DNA of 64,000 nucleotides from a bacterium (lineage in GTDB: Bacteria; Fidelibacterota; Marinisomatia; Marinisomatales; TCS55). Position 1 is the first letter of the stretch. Every line of letters starts with the position of its first letter. The notes below the pieces were generated by a model that saw only the letters and a list, made by a program, of their open reading frames with translations, had not been told where the DNA came from and searched no databases. The position numbers and the translations under genes are program-made. Positions 43,487 through 53,607 of this stretch are shown here, one piece after another. The stretch is taken from contig SGYN01000001.1 in assembly GCA_004321715.1 (NCBI GenBank), positions 1 to 64,000 on the forward strand, read 5' to 3'.

Positions 43487-46285
43487 TTATATAAGAATCT
43501 CATTGATATTTGAAAATGGCAACATTTCCGATGGTATTGCATCGCTAAACGATTCTCCATATCGTTTTTTTGCTACTCTTTCATCCATGACAATAAACAC
43601 CCCATTATCTTGAGTAGTCCTAATTAGTCTTCCAAAACCTTGACGAAACTTGATAACACTTTCTGGAACATTAAATTCAAGAAATGGGTTCCTGTTTTGA
43701 TTTTCTAGGAAACTACTAAACGCTTTCGTGGTTGGTTCAGTGGGAACACCAAATGGAAGCTTAGCTAGAATTAGAATTTCTAATAATTCACCAGGTAGAT
43801 CAATTCCTTCCCAAAAACTATTAGTACCAAGGACAATTGCATTTTTCGTAGCATGCATTCCTTTTATGATAGAATGCCTTGAACTTCCTCTAATTTGCGC
43901 AAAAATCGGTATATTTTTACTATCTGGTTTCTTTCGAAGTTCTTGATATGCATTAGTCAACGCAAACTTTGATGTAAATAAGACTAGAGTTCTTTTATTA
44001 TATCTCTTATGTAAATCGTAAATAAGATTCGCATGTAAAACAGGGTCTTGACCGTTTCTACCTACATATTGAAAGTAAGAAACTTGATCTTCATAGTAAA
44101 ATGGACTTTGAAATACTCCTGATGTAACATTTTCAACACCCAAATAATTTAGTCCCGTCCTTGTAAAATAATAATCAAATGAATCATCTACTCGCAATGT
44201 AGCAGATGTTAAAATGCAATAGTAAATTTTATTAAAGAACTCTTTAACCAAATTTTTAGATATATCTATTGGAGATCCATAGAGGATTAATTCCAAATCT
44301 TTTCCATTGCGATAAGTACCTTCTTGCCAATATACCCAATCTGGGTTCTGATCTTGAGTCAAATCATCAATTAATTCTAAAATAATATTTAAGTTATCTA
44401 CATGACTTTCAATTTGAGTCAATATTTCAGAAAACTCATTATTTGTTTCATCTATGCTCTTAATTTGGACATTTAAACTTTTTAAAATATCTAATATAGA
44501 ATAAATATCAGATTTTAATAAACGGAACTCATTATTAAATATTCCGTATTCTTCTTTTAAATCATAAATAATATATTTTTCTGCATATTTTGATGAAGGA
44601 TTAAACCTACTATTAACATTGAAAACAATTTCATCAAATAATGTATTTGTTTTTAGTTTGCAACGTTTAATTGATTCGTGTAAATCAATGACTAAATCTG
44701 ATAATGATTTTTTCTTACTTGAAACATAATCCAATTGCTTTTTCCAATAAGTAACAGATTTATTTTCTGGATCTATTCTCTCAATAGCTGATATTATTGG
44801 TTTTGCATTAATAGATTTCTGTAATTGATTGTAAGCTGTGTCAACTAAGTTATGAGCTTCATCAATTATTATTGTATCATGTTCAGGTAAAATCCCTTCT
44901 GATTTAATTTCAGCAAATAATAACGCATGGTTTATTACAAGCAATTCTGTGTCTTGAGCTACCCGTCTTATCTTTCCAAAATAACAGCCATCATTCTGTC
45001 CACATATGGCTGTAGTGCAATACCCTTTTTCTGATTTAATTAAGGAAGGAGTTTTATTAGGCCTTGAGTTCCAAAATCCAGAACATTCGGATAAATCGCC
45101 AGTTTTTGTATGTGATAACCAAATAATTAATGGAAGAATACTTTCAATATCGTTTGTAGATAGGATTTTATTCTTCTCATTAATTAACCATTTTAATCGA
45201 GTTTTACATAGATAATTACTTCTACCTTTTAATAAAGCAGCATTTATATTTATTCCCAACGAATTAGATAAAATAGGTAAATCCTTATAGAATAACTGAT
45301 CTTGTAAATTTTTAGTATGACAAGAAATTAAAACACATTTCCTTCTTTCTTTCGACTGTTTAATCGCAGGAAACAAATAACCAATAGACTTACCCAAACC
45401 TGTTCCAGCTTCTAGAACGCCAATATTCTTTTCACCATGTATTATCTTTTGTATTTCAGAACTGTACTTTTCTTGACTAGCTCTGTATTCATAATTGTTA
45501 ATTGAATCTGATAATAAACCTTTATCCTTAAAAACATCGCTTATACTTACTTTGCTAATATCATTGATCCCTTTATTATTATAAATATTATTATAATTAG
45601 TTTTTTCTATATTTGATTTAGTTATACATGAATTAATATTTCCCATAACTTTTAATTCTTCAGCAAGATGCAAAAACAAATTATTATTTGGTGCATTGAT
45701 TGATGATGTTATATCTAAAATTTTTGATATTATTTCTAATGGGTAACTACATACTTCATGTACTAATTCCTGAAATATCATTCCACAATTCTCAGTGTCT
45801 TTTTCTGCACGATGAGAACCATCCGATGACAATCCAAAATATTCTGATATACTACCTAGGTTATGAACTGGGTGAAAAAATAGAAATGTTCTTGATAGTT
45901 GCAGGGTGTCAAATAATAAATTATTTTTTTTTGTTTTATTGTATCTATCACATAACGCATCTAAAAATTTCTTATCAAAAGAGATATTATGTGCAACCAA
46001 TGGTAGGTCAGATAAAAAATCAAGAAAATCATCTAAGATATCTAATTCAATCGGTTTATCTTTTACCATTTTATCCGATATACCCGTTATATCTGTAATA
46101 AATGGATCAATTGGTTTTTGAGGATTCACTAGAGAAACAAATCGATCAATAGGATTCCCATCAATAAATTTAATAGCTGCTATTTCTATAATTCTATCAT
46201 CATCTGAACTAAGTCCAGTAGTCTCAAAATCAAATGCGATATATTTAGATAGATCTAATTGATTAAGTAGTTTTTTTATTTCCAT
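43487..46285 (-). CDS. DnaQ-like exonuclease fused to DinG-type DNA helicase
   Basis: A 932-residue fusion. Residues 1-170 are a DEDDh 3'-5' exonuclease domain (FDFETTGL with D19 and E21; HNISFDKKF; HRAEKDTE). Residues about 270-930 form an XPD/DinG-type superfamily 2 helicase: Walker A LEAGTGLGKSIGYLFPAI, four cysteines of a likely FeS cluster (YLC, GYCTTAIC, DGC), TIIIDEAHNLVD, and the C-terminal VLGTNSFWEGIDLPG and RQGFGRLIRTTQDNGVFIVMD. The same fusion occurs in Firmicutes DinG, where helicase activity may be lost. It probably acts in DNA repair or R-loop removal. Confidence 0.93.
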   Translation of the reverse strand: MEIKKLLNQLDLSKYIAFDFETTGLSSDDDRIIEIAAIKFIDGNPIDRFVSLVNPQKPIDPFITDITGISDKMVKDKPIELDILDDFLDFLSDLPLVAHNISFDKKFLDALCDRYNKTKKNNLLFDTLQLSRTFLFFHPVHNLGSISEYFGLSSDGSHRAEKDTENCGMIFQELVHEVCSYPLEIISKILDITSSINAPNNNLFLHLAEELKVMGNINSCITKSNIEKTNYNNIYNNKGINDISKVSISDVFKDKGLLSDSINNYEYRASQEKYSSEIQKIIHGEKNIGVLEAGTGLGKSIGYLFPAIKQSKERRKCVLISCHTKNLQDQLFYKDLPILSNSLGININAALLKGRSNYLCKTRLKWLINEKNKILSTNDIESILPLIIWLSHTKTGDLSECSGFWNSRPNKTPSLIKSEKGYCTTAICGQNDGCYFGKIRRVAQDTELLVINHALLFAEIKSEGILPEHDTIIIDEAHNLVDTAYNQLQKSINAKPIISAIERIDPENKSVTYWKKQLDYVSSKKKSLSDLVIDLHESIKRCKLKTNTLFDEIVFNVNSRFNPSSKYAEKYIIYDLKEEYGIFNNEFRLLKSDIYSILDILKSLNVQIKSIDETNNEFSEILTQIESHVDNLNIILELIDDLTQDQNPDWVYWQEGTYRNGKDLELILYGSPIDISKNLVKEFFNKIYYCILTSATLRVDDSFDYYFTRTGLNYLGVENVTSGVFQSPFYYEDQVSYFQYVGRNGQDPVLHANLIYDLHKRYNKRTLVLFTSKFALTNAYQELRKKPDSKNIPIFAQIRGSSRHSIIKGMHATKNAIVLGTNSFWEGIDLPGELLEILILAKLPFGVPTEPTTKAFSSFLENQNRNPFLEFNVPESVIKFRQGFGRLIRTTQDNGVFIVMDERVAKKRYGESFSDAIPSEMLPFSNINEILI

Positions 46286-46291
46286 TAATAT

Positions 46292-47521
46292 TTAAGAAAA
46301 TAGAATCTTATAATAAAATAAAGGATTAGTTAAGTCACCCCTTGCTACTTCATTTGCAAGCATACCACCAATAACATCCTTTAATTTTTCATTTCTTGAA
46401 GCTCTATTTATAACAAAGTTCAATAGGAATTTTGATCTAGCAAGTTTTTGAAGATTTGTACTTATTTTTAATTCTGGTCCAATTTCTTCCCATAACATTT
46501 TATCATATGCTGACAAGCTACTCGCACTTATATCATTTGCATCAATCGCATTTTTTAAAACTTTTATTGCATATTTAGCTGATAACATCGCATTTCCTAT
46601 ACCTTCACCAGTAAATGGGTCAATTAAACCAGCAGCATCACCTAAAAGCATAAAACCATTCCCATGGTTTTTTCTATGAATACTCCCCATCGGTAGATTC
46701 CATCCTCTTGGTTTCTCTAATGGCATTGCATTTCTAAATCTTTCTTTAAAATAATCTAATTGAGTTACTACATTAAGTATTTCAACTAAATCTTTTTTAT
46801 TATTTTTAATATATTTTTTTGATAAACCTAAACCAATATTTGCTATACCATCTCCCGCTGGAAATATCCAAAAATATCCAGGATTAATTTCCTTTATAAA
46901 ATGCAATTCAATCTGATCCGTTAAACCTTGTACATCTTTAAAATAACAGCGTATTCCTAAAGCAGTATGTTTCATATTCATTTTATATAAATTTAATTTT
47001 TTTGCTACAGTTGAATTAAATCCGTCACAACCAAATACAACTGATGATAAAATTTCTTGTGTCTCTCCTTTTTGATTTAACCCTTTTACACCTACTACAG
47101 TATGATTATCAATAAGAATATCTTGAACGTTAAACCCCTCTATAACATCTACAACTTCCTTAGCTTTATCAAATAGAAAATAATCAAAAATTTTTCTTGG
47201 GATAACATACCCCTCTCTTATATGTCTATCATTTAAAGATTTTGACAAATCTATTTCACAAATTTTATTTTTTGGGCTACCAAACATTATTCGATTTATT
47301 GTTGATCCATCTAACTGTTTAATATCATTTAAGATATCTAGATCCTTCAAAATATCAACAACTTTTCCAGATAAAGCATCACCACAAATTTTATCTCTTG
47401 GCCAAATTGATTTATCTATAAGAATTGCCTTTAAACCAACTCGGTTTGCATAAAGAGCCGCAGATGTGCCTGCAGGACCTCCACCAATAATTGCAACATC
47501 ATATTTTTTATCAAAAGGCAT
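46292..47521 (-). CDS. Geranylgeranyl reductase family FAD-dependent oxidoreductase
   Basis: A 409-residue flavoprotein with the N-terminal FAD Rossmann motif VAIIGGGPAGTSAALYANRVG, the family signature DKICGDALSGKVVDIL, FGCDGFNSTVAKKL and the second FAD motif GFMLLGDAAGLIDPFTGEGIGNAMLSA. Relatives reduce double bonds of isoprenoid chains in chlorophyll, archaeal lipids or menaquinone. In a likely heterotrophic marine bacterium, menaquinone side-chain or another isoprenoid saturation is plausible. The 50-base upstream gap contains only AT-rich sequence. It precedes the helicase gene by 6 bases. Confidence 0.9.
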   Translation of the reverse strand: MPFDKKYDVAIIGGGPAGTSAALYANRVGLKAILIDKSIWPRDKICGDALSGKVVDILKDLDILNDIKQLDGSTINRIMFGSPKNKICEIDLSKSLNDRHIREGYVIPRKIFDYFLFDKAKEVVDVIEGFNVQDILIDNHTVVGVKGLNQKGETQEILSSVVFGCDGFNSTVAKKLNLYKMNMKHTALGIRCYFKDVQGLTDQIELHFIKEINPGYFWIFPAGDGIANIGLGLSKKYIKNNKKDLVEILNVVTQLDYFKERFRNAMPLEKPRGWNLPMGSIHRKNHGNGFMLLGDAAGLIDPFTGEGIGNAMLSAKYAIKVLKNAIDANDISASSLSAYDKMLWEEIGPELKISTNLQKLARSKFLLNFVINRASRNEKLKDVIGGMLANEVARGDLTNPLFYYKILFS

Positions 47522-47571
47522 ATAAATAAATATGAGAATATTGATTTAAAAAATAAAAAAGAAATCGGTGT

Positions 47572-48360
47572 TTATTCGATATCAACGGCGAATGTTGGAA
47601 AAACAGTGTTATAACGGAAATAATGATAAGTTCTTAAAATAAAAAATAGAGAACATAATGGAATCAAAAACCACGGATATCGAATGGAAAGAAAAATTGC
47701 TGGGATAAACAAGCCATACATTCTAGCGCGTTGCAAATGTCTAATATGTATAGGCATTATAATTGAAACTATTAAGAATGGAAGATATACAGTTGAAATC
47801 GTACTTATGATAGGGTCATCAAGTTTATATCCTAACACAGAACTCATTATTATTAAAACACTAGCAATAAATAAATATAATAGTCTTTTATTTTTATTTA
47901 AAATAGATAATGAATGATCAATATCAGATTTGAACTGAATAGAAAAAACAAATAATATTCCAAAATAATACATTAGGTAAGGAAAATAATTAAATACATA
48001 AATGTGGATACTTTCAGTCATGGAACCAAAAATTAAACAACTGAGACCCAGGATAAAGAAATATAAGATCGATTTTGGACCATTGATTATTTTTGGAATT
48101 TTAGAGTTATTTGAAGTAACCACAATCCAAATTGTAACAATGATTAATGCTAGATAAATAAAAATAGTCCCAGAACTCCAATCCCAAAAAATATATCTGT
48201 CTTCACTTCCTTTTATAATATTAAAACCACTCAAAACCATACACCATAGTCCAAACCAGTGTAAAGGATTCCAATTCATGAAATAATCAAATTCCTTAGA
48301 TTTATTTGATAGTTGTTTATAAAAATTACTATCTGGTTTTATTATTCTATTAATTAGCAT
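47572..48360 (-). CDS. Polytopic membrane protein of unknown function (262 aa)
   Basis: About seven to eight hydrophobic segments, each 18-23 residues, separated by short loops (LHWFGLWCMVLSGFNII; IFIYLALIIVTIWIVV; YFFILGLSCLIFGS). A HIRHLQRARMYG loop near residue 210 is the only strongly basic stretch. No family is recognised. It starts with ATG 8 bases after the sodium symporter gene, so it is probably co-transcribed. The final residues PTFAVDIE are acidic. Confidence 0.75.
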   Translation of the reverse strand: MLINRIIKPDSNFYKQLSNKSKEFDYFMNWNPLHWFGLWCMVLSGFNIIKGSEDRYIFWDWSSGTIFIYLALIIVTIWIVVTSNNSKIPKIINGPKSILYFFILGLSCLIFGSMTESIHIYVFNYFPYLMYYFGILFVFSIQFKSDIDHSLSILNKNKRLLYLFIASVLIIMSSVLGYKLDDPIISTISTVYLPFLIVSIIMPIHIRHLQRARMYGLFIPAIFLSIRYPWFLIPLCSLFFILRTYHYFRYNTVFPTFAVDIE

Positions 48361-48368
48361 TAATAATT

Positions 48369-49745
48369 TTAACCTATAATTGGTGAACCAAAAAGTTTTT
48401 CAACTATTTCATTTAAAATAATAAACGCTATCACTAATGCACCAATACTCAAAAGGATAGTAACCAATTGAGAAGATATTTTTTTAGAATCCATACCTAC
48501 ATAAACTTCACGTAAAAATTCTTCAACACTCCAAGTTTTTAAAATAAATATTGCCATCAACATACCTCCAATTGGTAACATATACTTTGAAGATAAATAA
48601 TCCATAAAATCAAAAAATGACATTCCAAGAAACCAGGTAATATTCAAATTATCGCCTAATGATAAAGAACAAAAAACTCCAACTATAGTAATCGTTCCGC
48701 CAAAAACTATGGTCGCTCGGGAACGACTCCATCCTTTCTGATCAATAAAATATGCGGTAACAACTTCCAAAATTGAAATTGCAGATGTTAATGCAGCCAT
48801 AAATAAAATTAAGAAAAATAATGTACCCCAAATTTGTCCTCCTGGTATTTCAGGAAAGACGGAAGGTAAAACTACAAAAATAAGACCTGCTCCTTCAGCT
48901 GGATCCGCTCCTAAGGCAAAAACTGTTGAAAATATTGCAACACCAGCGATTAGGGCTATTAAAGTATCTAAACCAATTACCCATAATGCAGAGCTTAAAA
49001 GGTTTTCGTTCTTTTTCAAATAGCTACCATATGTTATCATAGTACCCATACCAAGACTAAGAGTAAAAAAAGAATGCCCTAGTGCTAGAACAATTGCAGA
49101 TGCAGAAAGATCTGCAAATTTAGGTTTAAATAAAAAAGTTAAAGCAGATAATCCATTTGGAAGAGATAGTCCTCTAACTGCTAAGACTATAAGAATAATA
49201 ATAATAGTTGGCATCATAATCTTGGACCATTTTTCAATACCCCCTTTAACACCATTAACTATTACATATATACAAATAAACATAAATAATAGTTGCCAAA
49301 AAAGAGGCGACCAGGTACTAGTAATAAAAGCATTAAATAACTGACTCGAAGCTTCTGGGTTACCAGAAAGCAATTCAAAATCGCCTTTCATAGAAAGAAA
49401 GGCATAATTCATTATCCAACCACCCACAACACCATAAAAAGACAATATTACATATGCTGATGCAACGCCTAGAAACCCAACCCACTTCCATAAAGATTTG
49501 GGTGCTATAGTCAAATAAGCACCGACTGGACTTAACTGTGTTTTCCTACCTAAAGCAAATTCCCCAATAACAATGGAGAGACCAACAACAAAAATGCATA
49601 TAAGATATATTAGAGTAAATGCTGCACCTCCATTTTGACCTGCCATATGTGGATATTTCCAGATATTTCCTATACCAACAGCTGAACCTGAAGCAGCCAA
49701 TATAAAGCCTAATTTTGTTCCCCACTTTTCTCTAGGTATGCTCAT
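48369..49745 (-). CDS. Neurotransmitter:sodium symporter (NSS/SNF) family transporter
   Basis: A 458-residue sodium-coupled importer, likely for an amino acid. The first helix contains GTKLGFILAASGSAVGIGNIW and the unwound-helix residues of the family; FLILFMAALTSAISILEVVTAYFID is the conserved sixth to eighth region. About 11 helices are predicted, as in bacterial MhsT-like members. The substrate cannot be read from sequence. ATG start, immediately after the DUF5683 gene stop. Confidence 0.93.
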   Translation of the reverse strand: MSIPREKWGTKLGFILAASGSAVGIGNIWKYPHMAGQNGGAAFTLIYLICIFVVGLSIVIGEFALGRKTQLSPVGAYLTIAPKSLWKWVGFLGVASAYVILSFYGVVGGWIMNYAFLSMKGDFELLSGNPEASSQLFNAFITSTWSPLFWQLLFMFICIYVIVNGVKGGIEKWSKIMMPTIIIILIVLAVRGLSLPNGLSALTFLFKPKFADLSASAIVLALGHSFFTLSLGMGTMITYGSYLKKNENLLSSALWVIGLDTLIALIAGVAIFSTVFALGADPAEGAGLIFVVLPSVFPEIPGGQIWGTLFFLILFMAALTSAISILEVVTAYFIDQKGWSRSRATIVFGGTITIVGVFCSLSLGDNLNITWFLGMSFFDFMDYLSSKYMLPIGGMLMAIFILKTWSVEEFLREVYVGMDSKKISSQLVTILLSIGALVIAFIILNEIVEKLFGSPIIG

Positions 49746-50192
49746 TTATTTTCTTTCCTTTTTATTAATACTTGATCTATATATATCATCATTCATAATA
49801 TCATCAAATGGATGCAAATGCGCATCAACTACTGCATCTATCAACCCATATATATATATAATAGCTATCCACCAAACATACTTGTTTCGTTTTTCCAAAT
49901 AACGATATTTTGGAAGAGGATATTTTGAATTATCACCCTCATCATAATTCTTATAAAGGTCTGCACTAGAATACCAATTAATTATTGAATATAACTCCAT
50001 AGAAATAATTAGACCTGCCTTTATTTTTTTTCCGTTATATAACTGTCCTCCCCCTGGAAATATTAAAGCAGAAAGTGCTGCTTTTTTTGGCGATTTATTT
50101 AAAGACAGACTATCATTTTCTTGATTCTGACAGTATAATAAAGATAAAAACCAACTAATAATAAATAAAGATCTAAAAAATAAAACTATCAA
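49746..50192 (-). CDS. DUF5683 domain protein
   Basis: About 148 residues. A signal or anchor segment (residues about 1-20) is followed by KAALSALIFPGGGQLYNGKKIKAGLIISMELYSI and a later hydrophobic helix with IIYIYGLIDAVVDAHL, the DUF5683 pattern common in FCB bacteria. It is a predicted envelope protein of unknown function. I choose the TTG at 50192 because it overlaps the RidA stop as TTGA, the junction type used elsewhere in this region; a TTG at 50207 would add five residues. Confidence 0.78.
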   Translation of the reverse strand: MIVLFFRSLFIISWFLSLLYCQNQENDSLSLNKSPKKAALSALIFPGGGQLYNGKKIKAGLIISMELYSIINWYSSADLYKNYDEGDNSKYPLPKYRYLEKRNKYVWWIAIIYIYGLIDAVVDAHLHPFDDIMNDDIYRSSINKKERK

Positions 50193-50572
50193 ACTGCTGC
50201 TATACAATCAATCTCTATATCTGCACCTGCAGGTAATGAAGAAACTTCAATTAATACACGAGCAGGCGCATCACTATCTTTAATAAATTCATTAAAGACT
50301 TCATTTACTTCAGTATAATTTGATATATCCGTAAGAAAAACAGAGAATTTTGTTACGTTTGAAAAATTTGCTTCAGACTCTTCTAATATAGATTTTAAGT
50401 TTTTCATAACCCTTCTAACTCGTTCTTTAAAACTACCATCTATTAAGTTACCAGTACTTGGATCAATAGGGACTTGTCCTGAAGTAAATATAAAACCATT
50501 TCTTATAACGGCTTGATTATAAGCTCCAATTGGCTTTGGCGCATTAGAAGTATTAATTATTTGATTTTTCAT
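50189..50572 (-). CDS. RidA family protein (reactive imine/enamine deaminase)
   Basis: A 127-residue YjgF/YER057c/UK114 protein. GAYNQAV (16-22), FTSGQVPIDP, the R105 in PARVLIEV that binds the substrate carboxylate, and E120 near IEIDCIAAV match active RidA, which hydrolyses reactive 2-aminoacrylate-type imines made by PLP enzymes. ATG start, 8 bases after the PPC-domain gene. Confidence 0.94.
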   Translation of the reverse strand: MKNQIINTSNAPKPIGAYNQAVIRNGFIFTSGQVPIDPSTGNLIDGSFKERVRRVMKNLKSILEESEANFSNVTKFSVFLTDISNYTEVNEVFNEFIKDSDAPARVLIEVSSLPAGADIEIDCIAAV

Positions 50573-50580
50573 ATATTTCC

Positions 50581-51006
50581 CTATCTACTTAATACCATAC
50601 AGGCCAAACCAATATCTGGATTTAAAACCCTTTTTCCTTTTGTATTAATTTTATTTAAAACGAACTCACCAACTGCTGCTACAGTTGCTTCAAACAAGTG
50701 ACCGCCTTTAACTTTTAAATCATGATTGCTGATATTTATATGCGCATGAATAAAGGGGTTACCCTCTTTTAACTGAATATTCCCTTGAAATGAAGTCAAC
50801 TCCCATACTTCTTCGAAACTCTGAGTAATATATTCTTTATTACTTAAATCGTATGCACCTAATTCAATTTCTTTAATCGCTCCAATACCTGAAATTTTTC
50901 CATTATCAATATTTTGATCTTTACAAAATTTGGTTAGACTTTCCATAATACAATCATCTTTCTCTAAATAAATAATAAATGTATCACCATCCTGTTCAAA
51001 CTGCAT
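50581..51006 (-). CDS. PPC (DUF296) domain protein
   Basis: A 141-residue protein made entirely of a PPC/PCC (DUF296) domain. It reads FIIYLEKDDCIMESLTKFC, SGIGAIKEIELGAYD and the histidine-rich PFIHAHINISNHDLKVKGGHLFEATV, which forms a possible metal site. In plants the domain is joined to AT-hooks; bacterial single-domain versions have unclear function. The ATG at 51006, one base after the alaS stop, is preferred to the TTG at 51018. Confidence 0.88.
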   Translation of the reverse strand: MQFEQDGDTFIIYLEKDDCIMESLTKFCKDQNIDNGKISGIGAIKEIELGAYDLSNKEYITQSFEEVWELTSFQGNIQLKEGNPFIHAHINISNHDLKVKGGHLFEATVAAVGEFVLNKINTKGKRVLNPDIGLACMVLSR

Positions 51007-51007
51007 A

Positions 51008-53602
51008 TTAACCCTCAACTTTCTTTAATTCAGATTTAATTAAATCAATACTCTTTTTCATTGCTATCGTATAGGTTTTAGTGTCTTTTCCTCCAGCCGT
51101 AGCCAAGTTAGGTTTTCCTCCGCCTCCACCACCCATTTCATTTCCAATAATTTTGGCAAAATTTGCAGCATTAACGCCTTGATTAATAATATCATCAGTC
51201 ACAACAATAACAACAGATGGCTTGTTACCTTTATCACTTCCAATAACAGCTACCCCACTTTCTAAAGCATTTAATATTTTATCTCCATACTCTTTCAATT
51301 CATCCATCGATTCCGATGCAACATTAGAAACTAAGATATTGTAACCATTAAATTTTATACATCCTTCCATTAATGTTTTTGTACTAAAAGTAGAACTGGT
51401 CCTACTATGCTTTAATTTCTTCTCTAGTTCTTTTCTCTCATCAATTAGATGATTGACTCTATTACTAATTTCATCTGCTTTTGTACCTAAGACTCCCTGT
51501 AATTCATGTACAATACTTACATTTTTTTGAATATAGTTTATCGCTTCAGGACCCGTAACAGCTACAAGTCTCCTTACACCTGCAGCAAGACTAGACTCTT
51601 CTGTTACTTTAAGTAAACCAATGTCACCGGTTCTACTCACGTGCGTTCCCCCACATAATTCCATTGAAAAATCGCCAATGGATATCACACGTACTACATC
51701 TCCATATTTCTCTCCAAATAATGCTTCTGCTCCCTCTGACTTAGCAACATCAAAGTCTTTAATATCTATATCAAGTAGTACATTTTTTTGGATTTCATCA
51801 TTTACTAAATTTTCAATTTCTAAAATTTCTTGATTAGATATTTTTTCAGAATGAGTTAGATCAAAACGAAGATATTGGGGATGCACTAATGAACCAGCTT
51901 GATGCACATGCTCACCTAATGTTTTTTTCAATGCTGCATGTAGGAGATGAGTTGCTGTGTGATTTTTTCGAATCCTTTGTCTACGATCAAAATCTATTTT
52001 ACAAAGAACTGGATCTGATAAAATATCATTATTAAAGTCACCTGAGCATATATGATGTATTTCATTCCCACTTTTTTGGCAGTCTAAAACAGTTAAGCTG
52101 TCATCCCCAATTGTAATCAAACCTGTATCACTTATTTGCCCACCTGATTCTGCATAAAATGGGGTTTGGTCTAGGACTAAGATCGTGTAATCATCTGTTT
52201 TAGAATATTTACGTATATAAGCATGTGATTCAAATTGTTCATAACCAAGAAACGTTGAATCTTCTTTATCCGAAACAATTACCCATGACAAATTCTGAGA
52301 AATTTGTTTAAATTTCCCAGCAGCTTTAGCCCGTTCTCTCTGTTTTTTCATACTTTTATGAAAGCCCACTTCATCTACTTCTAATCCTTTTTCTCGAGCC
52401 ATGAGTTGTGTTAAGTCTAATGGGAATCCATATGTATCATATAATTTAAATGCTTCTTTTCCAGGAATAATATCTCCATTATGTTTACTTATATATTTTT
52501 CAAAATGGATCAAACCCCGCTCCAAAGTAGTGTTAAATGATTTTTCTTCTGATTCAATAACATTTTTAACATGTATTTTTTTATCCATTAATTCTGGAAA
52601 ACTCTCACCCATAACATCTATAACAATATCAACAAGTTCAAATAAAAATGGATCTTTTTTACCTATCATCCTACCAAATCTAGCAGCACGACGAAGTATA
52701 CGTCTTAGCACGTATCCTCTTCCCTCATTTGATGGCATAGCTCCATCAGCAATTGCAAAACTTAACATACGAATATGATCAGCAATAACGTGGTGAGGAA
52801 CTTTTTGCTTAAGATAGTTTGATCCAGCAACAGCTTCGATACCTTTAATAATTGGTTGAAATAAATCTGTTTCATAATTCGATTTTTTATCTTGCAATAC
52901 TGTAACAATTCGTTCAAGACCAGCACCAGTATCAATATGCTTTTCAGGTAAATCAATTAATGTTCCATCAGCTTGACGATCATGTTGAATAAATACAAGG
53001 TTCCATAATTCCCAATATTCATCTGTATTATTGACCCCATTTCGATCTTGATCTTCTACTTCTTCTCCAACATAGTAATGAATCTCTGAACAAGGACCAC
53101 AAGGACCGGTGTCTCCCATTTCCCAAAAATTTTCTTTATTTCCAAAACGTAACACTCTATCTTTTTGAATATCTGTCTGTTCCAACCAAAGATCGTATGC
53201 CTCATCATCATCCTTGTACACTGTTACCCACAGTCTCGATTTATCTAGTCTCCATAGATCTGTAAATAATTCCCATGACCATTTAATAGCATCTTTTTTA
53301 TAGTAATCACCAAAAGACCAATTCCCGAGCATTTCAAAAAAAGTATGATGAAATACATCAACGCCAACCTCTTCAAGATCATTATGCTTTCCACTAACTC
53401 GAATACATTTTTGAGTATTGACCGCTCTTTGATAATCTGCTTTATTTGACCCAAGAAAAATAGGTTTAAATTGATTCATGCCTGCGTTTGTAAATAGAAG
53501 AGTCTGATCATCAAATGGAACGACAGAAGAACTTCTTACAAAACGATGATCTCTATCCTGAAAGAATTTTATAAAATCATTTCTTATTTTTTTTGCATCC
53601 AT
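51008..53602 (-). CDS. alaS: Alanyl-tRNA synthetase
   Basis: An 864-residue class II synthetase that charges tRNA-Ala. It has the catalytic core beginning IRNDFIKFFQDRDHRFVRSSSVVPFDDQTLLFTNAGM, the editing domain with HTATHLLHAAL and ELCGGTHVSRTGDIG (zinc-type site), and the C-terminal DHHA1-like GGGGGGKPNLATAGGKD. The length matches the family. ATG start, only 5 bases after the preceding outer membrane protein gene. Confidence 0.97.
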   Translation of the reverse strand: MDAKKIRNDFIKFFQDRDHRFVRSSSVVPFDDQTLLFTNAGMNQFKPIFLGSNKADYQRAVNTQKCIRVSGKHNDLEEVGVDVFHHTFFEMLGNWSFGDYYKKDAIKWSWELFTDLWRLDKSRLWVTVYKDDDEAYDLWLEQTDIQKDRVLRFGNKENFWEMGDTGPCGPCSEIHYYVGEEVEDQDRNGVNNTDEYWELWNLVFIQHDRQADGTLIDLPEKHIDTGAGLERIVTVLQDKKSNYETDLFQPIIKGIEAVAGSNYLKQKVPHHVIADHIRMLSFAIADGAMPSNEGRGYVLRRILRRAARFGRMIGKKDPFLFELVDIVIDVMGESFPELMDKKIHVKNVIESEEKSFNTTLERGLIHFEKYISKHNGDIIPGKEAFKLYDTYGFPLDLTQLMAREKGLEVDEVGFHKSMKKQRERAKAAGKFKQISQNLSWVIVSDKEDSTFLGYEQFESHAYIRKYSKTDDYTILVLDQTPFYAESGGQISDTGLITIGDDSLTVLDCQKSGNEIHHICSGDFNNDILSDPVLCKIDFDRRQRIRKNHTATHLLHAALKKTLGEHVHQAGSLVHPQYLRFDLTHSEKISNQEILEIENLVNDEIQKNVLLDIDIKDFDVAKSEGAEALFGEKYGDVVRVISIGDFSMELCGGTHVSRTGDIGLLKVTEESSLAAGVRRLVAVTGPEAINYIQKNVSIVHELQGVLGTKADEISNRVNHLIDERKELEKKLKHSRTSSTFSTKTLMEGCIKFNGYNILVSNVASESMDELKEYGDKILNALESGVAVIGSDKGNKPSVVIVVTDDIINQGVNAANFAKIIGNEMGGGGGGKPNLATAGGKDTKTYTIAMKKSIDLIKSELKKVEG

Positions 53603-53607
53603 AATCT

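Noticed and set aside
45700-46121. Two plus-strand reading frames opposite the exonuclease domain of the helicase gene
   Set aside because: They overlap each other and a confident gene on the other strand, and look like AT-rich random translations.
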